Origin: DATAYF01 sp036272735
Lineage (GTDB): Bacteria; Chloroflexota; Ktedonobacteria; Ktedonobacterales; Ktedonobacteraceae
Assembly: GCA_036272735.1 (NCBI GenBank)
Contig: DATAYF010000599.1
Coordinates: 1 to 26,699, forward strand
Direction: 5' to 3'
Length of the DNA stretch: 26,699 nucleotides
Below, piece after piece: positions 22,486 through 26,699 of the stretch. Made by a program: the position numbers and the translations under genes. Below the pieces are notes generated by a model that saw only the letters and a list, made by a program, of their open reading frames with translations, searched no databases and had not been told where the DNA came from. How positions within the stretch are numbered: position 1 is the first letter of the stretch; the number at the start of each line of letters is the position of its first letter.

Positions 22486-23739
22486 CTAGTTACAGCTTGC
22501 AACCAATGTCCATACGCCTGCTGCTCCCCCTGGTACGTCGTTCTCTGTCCACCACTTGGCCTGCCACAGCGATCTGTTATAGGTCACTTTATTTCCGCCA
22601 ACGTATGCGACGGATGAGTTCCAGGCCGCAACGCCAGCACACGCTCCACCACTGATGGGCGTTGGTGTAGGTGTCCCGCCTGACACTGGTGTAGGCGTTG
22701 GTGGTGGCGGAGTTGCACCGGCGAACTGCGCGATGATCTTCGTGAAATCCCAATCATTCTGCGGCACGCTGCTGCATGTACCCGAAAGTGCGCCGTTGTT
22801 GTCGGGTGGATTACACTGGCGGTCGCGGTTCGCTGACCAGAATGTATAGCGCGCCAGGTGATTGCTTTCGGCAAAGTTCAGCACCGTCTGAAAGTCTGAT
22901 TGGTAGAAGTACTCAGCGCTGTCGGTCCTGCCATTCATCGACGAAATGCCTTCGTGGGCGTAGGCCGTCGCGCTACTCCAGCCAAACGTGTTCATCAGCA
23001 TCGTGTTGAAGCTTTGTAACGCACTGACCTGGCTGCTCGCGCCGCTAAAGCCACCGTCGAACGGCATGATTGCGTAATTGCTGGGCGTATAGCCCAACGT
23101 TTTGGCGTTGTTCAATAGCTGCTGGCCGAAGTAACCAGTTCCGCTGGTGGTGCCTGGAATGGTGATCGACTCGTAGAGGCCGGGATTGTTGGCCTGCAAA
23201 ATTTGTGCTGCACCCAGCTCGTTGTTGATGGCGGCTGCGTTCTCATACTCTGGCTCTTCCAGGTCGAAGTCGAGGGCATGCAGGCTATACTTGTCGATAA
23301 TCGTCTGCTCCGCGGCTGCTGTGGCCTGTGGGGTGCCGCAGGTCTGGCCGAGCTTGGTGCCACCGTAGCCACCGAAAGAAACGACGACGTCGCCGCCCGC
23401 CGCGCGTATGGCGTCGATGATTGGTCCTACCTGGGTATCCGTGGCGACATTATCCAGGCCAGCGTCGGCCTCCCAGGCTGGTGTACAGCCGCCGTTAGCC
23501 ACGATGAACGCCAGCGTGAACGCTTTGACCCCGCTTGCCGACATAACGCTCGTCAGATTGGGAGGGTTGTTGGCGAGCGGCATGACGTATGGCGCTGCAT
23601 TGTACCCGTTGGTGCTGAACGAGGCTGCCGCTTTCGCAGTCGAGGGCCTGGTGTAGGCAACGAAAATAAAGGAGATGAGCAATACTCCAACCAGGATAGC
23701 TGCTCCTAATCCGAATCTGACGCGTTTGTTCCTTAGCAT
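22486..23739 (-). CDS. Secreted GH18 chitinase-like protein with C-terminal CBM5/12
   Basis: A 417-residue secreted protein. It has an N-terminal signal/anchor (basic MLRNKRVRF, helix 10-28), a GH18 domain at about 40-340 with SFGGYGG (121-127) and the catalytic DFDLE (D157, D159, E161), a Pro-Thr linker (341-366, TPTPTP) and a chitin-binding CBM5/12 at 367-416 (AWNSSVAYVGGNKVTYN, SLWQAKWWTEN). The catalytic motif starts with A155-L156 instead of the more usual G-x-D, with all acidic residues kept; it resembles compact bacterial ChiC/ChiD-like chitinases. GH18 enzymes cut chitin with retention. SD AAAAAAGGAG stands before ATG 23739. It follows the larger chitinase gene, separated by a terminator. 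Confidence 0.9.
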   Translation of the reverse strand: MLRNKRVRFGLGAAILVGVLLISFIFVAYTRPSTAKAAASFSTNGYNAAPYVMPLANNPPNLTSVMSASGVKAFTLAFIVANGGCTPAWEADAGLDNVATDTQVGPIIDAIRAAGGDVVVSFGGYGGTKLGQTCGTPQATAAAEQTIIDKYSLHALDFDLEEPEYENAAAINNELGAAQILQANNPGLYESITIPGTTSGTGYFGQQLLNNAKTLGYTPSNYAIMPFDGGFSGASSQVSALQSFNTMLMNTFGWSSATAYAHEGISSMNGRTDSAEYFYQSDFQTVLNFAESNHLARYTFWSANRDRQCNPPDNNGALSGTCSSVPQNDWDFTKIIAQFAGATPPPPTPTPVSGGTPTPTPISGGACAGVAAWNSSVAYVGGNKVTYNRSLWQAKWWTENDVPGGAAGVWTLVASCN

Positions 23740-23795
23740 CGCGTGCTCCTTTTTTAGACGGTGTGGCGAGTAAGAGAGGCTGTTGGATGAATAAA

Positions 23796-23830
23796 AGCGA
23801 GCAGCGAGCAGCTATAAGCCCCTCGCTGCT
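23796..23830 (-). terminator. Intrinsic terminator after the large chitinase gene
   Basis: On the minus strand AGCAGCGAG, a 13-base loop and CTCGCTGCT form a 9-bp stem, followed by CGC and TTTTATT. It starts eight bases after the stop codon. Stem plus T-run is the classical pattern, unlike the long palindromes elsewhere in the window. Confidence 0.8.
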
Positions 23831-23837
23831 GGTAACA

Positions 23838-26084
23838 TTAACTCAAAGAAACGTCGTCCACGTAAGCATTGCTCTGACCATACCAGTCGTGTACGAAGAT
23901 GGTCACGCTGGTGGTTGAAGCGCCGGTTGTGAATGTGGTGCTAAGCTGCGTATAGCCGCTACTATTTGTCCACGTACTATTCAATCCGTTTGCGCCGAGA
24001 TACACGTAGTTTCCCTGGACGTACGCCTTGAGGATGTAGGTGTGGTTGGCCTGCACGCTGATCGTCTGGGTGCATTGGCCGGTTGTCGAGTTAGTGGGAG
24101 TCAGTTGTAGCGCGTGTGTTCCACTATGCACCGGGCTGTTGACCACCGTATCCCCAGCATCACAGGTCCAGCCGCTCAGCGTCCCCGTCTCGAAGCCAGG
24201 ATTGGTCACGAGATTGCCACCTGCTGGTGGTGTGGGAGTGGGTGTGACAGGCGGCGGAGTGGGCGTCGCTGTTGGTATGGGTGTTGGCGTTGGTGTCACA
24301 GGCGTGGGCGTCGGCGTGGTTGTTGGCACAGGCGTGGGCGTTGGACCAGGTCCCGAACCTGTGCCGCCGGGCAGACCATCAACGATGGCGTTCAGCAACG
24401 TGTTCCCCGCGTCTTCTGCATCGAGAGAGAACATCATCGCTCCGGCCAGTCCGTCGCTCTTAATGAACGAAGTCTTGGCGGCAATTGATTGAGGAGTATC
24501 TCCCGTGTAGAAGTTGGTCCCGTCGTAGATCCACGCTGCCTGGGTGGTGGGATCGAAGAAGTTGTCAGCAGCATTGCTGGTTAACCCTGCCGCTGCTAGC
24601 TCTTTGTAGTCCGCCAGGCCTGCTGTCTGGCTGGTAGAGAAGGAGGCCGATGGTCCGCTGGCCTGCTGGTAGAGGCCATGATTGCTCCCGGCCGCGACGC
24701 CTGTCCAGCCACGATAGTAGAAGGGGAAACCCATCACCAACTTGCTAGCCGGGAAGCCACCAGGAATGTTGTAATCGGGCAGGCCACTCGTCCAGGCTTT
24801 AATCGTCGTATCGATGGTGTATTTCTCGTTGCCGGGTGTGACAACCGTTGATGGATCGTTTGGCGAGTTGTGAAGTGGGTCCTGGAAGTTCGTCGGCCCG
24901 GTGGCTTCGAACCCACCGTGCATATCATAAGTCATGGCGTCGGCATAATCCAGGTATTTCCCGACCTGGTCGGTCTGGATCTGCGCGACCTTGTCCTGTC
25001 CAGACGGTACTGCCGCGGTGAGTTCGAAATGTTTGCCGATACTCGCGCCATAGCTATCCATCTCGGTGCGGAACTCTTGCAGCAACAATGTGTAATTCGC
25101 CTTGTCTTGCGCTCCATAGTGGTTGCCCGTATGGCCTAGCACGCCTGGATATTCCCAGTCGATGTCAAAGCCATCGAAAAGGCCAGCAGCCGAAGCTGCC
25201 CCGCCAGATGGGTCGCCACTAATGCCCGTTGGCAGGTTGCCTTTGATGAACATATTTATACAGGAACTGACGAATTTTTGCCGTGAGGACGCCGAGGCGG
25301 CCACATCCGAGAAGTATTTGGAGTAGGTCCAGCCGCCAAGTGAGAGCAGGATCTTGAGATTGGGATACTTTGCCTTTAACTCGCGCAACTGGTTGAAATT
25401 GCCCTTGATCGGTTGACTGTAGGAGTCGGCAGAGCCATCGACGGAGTTGGATGTATAGCTCTTCTGGTAATCAGCAAAGGCATCACCGGCACCATCACCC
25501 GCGTTGGGATCGCTCTCGTTGGTCGAGTCCGAGGCTTTGATAGTCTCAAAGCAGGTCAGGTTGGTAGGGTCGATGTTCTCGAAGTCATAGATAATAGTGG
25601 TGAGTTTCGAAGCCGCTCCCGATGAGGCGATATTCGATGGGTAGTAGGCGTTGCCGTAGATACCCCACTGATCAAAATAGGCGATCTTTTGATACGGAGT
25701 GGCACCCGCCGCCTGGGTAGATGCTTGCACTGCGGAACTTTGCGTCGAGGTGTTGCCATCTTTGTCATAGGCTTGAACTGTAAACGGGTAGTTGGTGGCG
25801 GGCAGAAGTGAACTGATCGTCACGGAAGTGCCCATTGAGGTTGCTACAATGTTAGAACCATTATAAACGGAATACGCCGGGACATCTCCCGTGCCCGAAC
25901 TGTCGATGGCAGCAGACCAGGAAAGCGTGATAGATTGTGGTCCAGTCGCTGTTACCTGAATGTTGGTGGGGGTGGAGATGTTGGTTGCACCATGAGCGAT
26001 TGAAGGGTTATAGATCACGCCGACAATCGCCAGGAGGAGTAGCCCGAATACTGCTCCCACGTGCCAGAGCCTCGTTTTCGACAT
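23838..26084 (-). CDS. Secreted multidomain GH18 chitinase (Fn3-GH18-PT linker-CBM)
   Basis: A 748-residue secreted enzyme. The order is signal (residues 1-32, helix 8-26), an Fn3 domain (about 35-123, STPTNIQVTATGPQSITLSW), GH18 (130-572) with LLSLGGW (246-252), catalytic DGFDIDWE (D304, D307, D309, E311), YDMHG (386-390) and the closing MFSLDAEDAGNTLLNAI, a Pro-Thr linker (579-620), and a C-terminal jelly-roll carbohydrate module (624-748, NLVTNPGFETGTLSGW ... NAYVDDVSL; CBM4/9- or CBM16-like). It is a subfamily A type enzyme, likely processive. Promoter at 26205-26234; SD AAGGAG before ATG 26084. With the next gene it forms a chitin-degrading pair. Confidence 0.94.
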   Translation of the reverse strand: MSKTRLWHVGAVFGLLLLAIVGVIYNPSIAHGATNISTPTNIQVTATGPQSITLSWSAAIDSSGTGDVPAYSVYNGSNIVATSMGTSVTISSLLPATNYPFTVQAYDKDGNTSTQSSAVQASTQAAGATPYQKIAYFDQWGIYGNAYYPSNIASSGAASKLTTIIYDFENIDPTNLTCFETIKASDSTNESDPNAGDGAGDAFADYQKSYTSNSVDGSADSYSQPIKGNFNQLRELKAKYPNLKILLSLGGWTYSKYFSDVAASASSRQKFVSSCINMFIKGNLPTGISGDPSGGAASAAGLFDGFDIDWEYPGVLGHTGNHYGAQDKANYTLLLQEFRTEMDSYGASIGKHFELTAAVPSGQDKVAQIQTDQVGKYLDYADAMTYDMHGGFEATGPTNFQDPLHNSPNDPSTVVTPGNEKYTIDTTIKAWTSGLPDYNIPGGFPASKLVMGFPFYYRGWTGVAAGSNHGLYQQASGPSASFSTSQTAGLADYKELAAAGLTSNAADNFFDPTTQAAWIYDGTNFYTGDTPQSIAAKTSFIKSDGLAGAMMFSLDAEDAGNTLLNAIVDGLPGGTGSGPGPTPTPVPTTTPTPTPVTPTPTPIPTATPTPPPVTPTPTPPAGGNLVTNPGFETGTLSGWTCDAGDTVVNSPVHSGTHALQLTPTNSTTGQCTQTISVQANHTYILKAYVQGNYVYLGANGLNSTWTNSSGYTQLSTTFTTGASTTSVTIFVHDWYGQSNAYVDDVSLS
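24225..24350. repeat. Repetitive DNA for the Pro-Thr linker
   Basis: GGTGTGGG/GGCGTGGG-like hexamer repeats code for TPTPTP on the minus strand. In the plus-strand frame they create a false Val-Gly-rich ORF. Such tracts expand and shrink by slippage, so linker length may vary among strains. Confidence 0.8.
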
Positions 26085-26204
26085 GCGTTGCTCCTTGCAA
26101 TACCCTTTGCTAGCAGTCTTTGCCAGCCGTTAGCCTAATGCTCAACAGTATGTCAGATTAATTATTCACTATGATGCTGTACGCTAAAAGTCTCACTATC
26201 CACG

Positions 26205-26234
26205 AGTGTAACTGATCTCTGGTGTATATGTCAA
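26205..26234 (-). promoter_or_regulatory. Candidate promoter of the large chitinase gene
   Basis: On the minus strand TTGACA (26234-26229), 18 bases, TACACT (26210-26205). It leaves a 5' leader of about 110 bases before ATG 26084. No clear operator was found nearby. Confidence 0.5.
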
Positions 26235-26349
26235 GATGTATAGACCAGTAAAAGCTAGCAAGTTGACTGTTCCTGAGTTGAAAGGTAATATAGGCTATGG
26301 AGTAGGCTGTCGCATCTCTATCCTAAGCAAAGTTTCCAGACTTGCATGA

Positions 26350-26397
26350 CATCAGAAGGCGATTGTAACCCTCTGGTTTATGTATCGCCTTCTGATG
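26350..26397. other. Stem-loop with 14-bp perfect outer arms
   Basis: CATCAGAAGGCGAT (26350-26363) pairs with ATCGCCTTCTGATG (26384-26397); inside, AACC-CTCT-GGTT can form a second small stem. It is far from any visible gene end (252 bases upstream of the chitinase start), so it may terminate a gene beyond the window or be a dispersed repeat. Confidence 0.5.
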
Positions 26398-26413
26398 CGT
26401 CTTCGTACCATCC

Positions 26414-26464
26414 TTTATCGTCCCGAGCGTAAGGCCCCTGGCTTCAGCCATGGGGATAGAAGCG
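26414..26464 (+). mobile_element. Solo IS1341-type left end
   Basis: TTTATC, a GTAAG box, then CCCCTGGCTTCAGCCATGGGG and GATAGAAG mirror the left end of the element at 20931-22398, in the opposite orientation. No tnpB frame follows in the remaining 235 bases. This is a decayed or interrupted copy. Confidence 0.6.
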
Positions 26465-26552
26465 AGTCTTTGTTTAGGGCAGGGGATGGGTCGACATCTC
26501 CTGCTTGACCTTAGAGCTTATCCGAAAACTTCTAAGATAGTGTTTTGGAATG

Positions 26553-26699
26553 GTGCGCCATGAAGGCGCTTCTCTGCTTGCTGTAGTGTACAGCATCACT
26601 GGCATTGACGTGATTAAAGCACCACCTAACCTCCACTCGAAAGAGCAGGGGGGACAGTAGCATGGTGGAAGGAAGGCCGAACAGGTTAAGTACCTAAAC
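26553..26699 (+). other. Possible 5' part of a group II intron
   Basis: GTGCG (26553-26557) is the consensus 5' end of bacterial group II introns, and it opens a GC-rich, hairpin-dense, ORF-free stretch (first GCGCC-ATGAA-GGCGC; later CAGGT-TAAGT-ACCT). The style recalls domain I sequences, but the window ends before any reverse transcriptase or domain V could be seen. Confidence 0.25.

Noticed and set aside
23203..23709. 168-residue plus-strand frame opposite the smaller chitinase
   Set aside because: No motif or ribosome site; the minus frame has clear GH18 and CBM domains.
24225..24350. Repeated hexamers that could suggest a CRISPR or satellite array
   Set aside because: No spacers of constant length; the repeats code for the TPTPTP linker.
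24040..24492. Plus-strand Val-Gly-rich 150-residue frame
   Set aside because: A shadow of the Pro-Thr linker codons of the chitinase gene on the other strand.

Overview
The window looks like a piece of chromosome from a soil bacterium of the Chloroflexota, most likely class Ktedonobacteria. The inference rests on gene content: an aerobic group 1h [NiFe]-hydrogenase, secreted GH18 chitinases with Pro-Thr linkers, a Chloroflexota-type membrane-anchored orphan protein (here decayed), IS1341-type tnpB elements and dispersed palindromes. No rRNA, tRNA or CRISPR array was seen, so placement is by inference only.

Layout. 1-415: the 3' part of a tnpB-only IS200/IS605 element with its right end. 537-2079: a decayed membrane-anchored protein gene and an unassigned integral membrane protein. 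2125-2291: a MITE-like element with terminal inverted repeats, just ahead of an ArsN1/PAT-like N-acetyltransferase. 2862-7329: a divergent acyl-CoA cluster (MmgE/PrpD and acyl-CoA dehydrogenase on the minus strand; class III CoA-transferase and MaoC hydratase on the plus strand). The two arms face away from a compact promoter whose two -35 boxes form an inverted repeat. 7326-10929: three minus-strand genes (a GNAT, an APH-like phosphotransferase with a probable leader peptide, and a 14-TM MFS exporter).

11401-15194: the hydrogenase operon (small subunit, large subunit, NifU-like protein, 33-residue membrane peptide), closed by a long perfect palindrome. 15600-20910: a six-gene operon (SsuE-like FMN reductase, split-barrel flavin reductase, ABC ATPase, permease, lipoprotein, DszA/NtaA-type monooxygenase) that fits uptake and oxidative cleavage of an organosulfur or similar compound. 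20931-22398: a complete IS1341-type element whose tnpB is preceded by, and overlaps, a small ribbon-helix-helix gene with a promoter-embedded palindromic operator. 22406-26084: two secreted chitinase genes. 26085-26699: non-coding, with a solo IS left end and a possible group II intron start.

How the parts work together: the hydrogenase would draw electrons from H2, probably atmospheric, while the chitinases, the CoA cluster and the sulfur-type operon feed carbon and sulfur, a typical set for an oligotrophic soil saprophyte. The most unusual points are the RHH-tnpB cassette, a family of long near-identical palindromes just after gene ends, and the insertion of the RHH-tnpB element between the monooxygenase gene and the palindrome it probably once shared with the chitinase gene.
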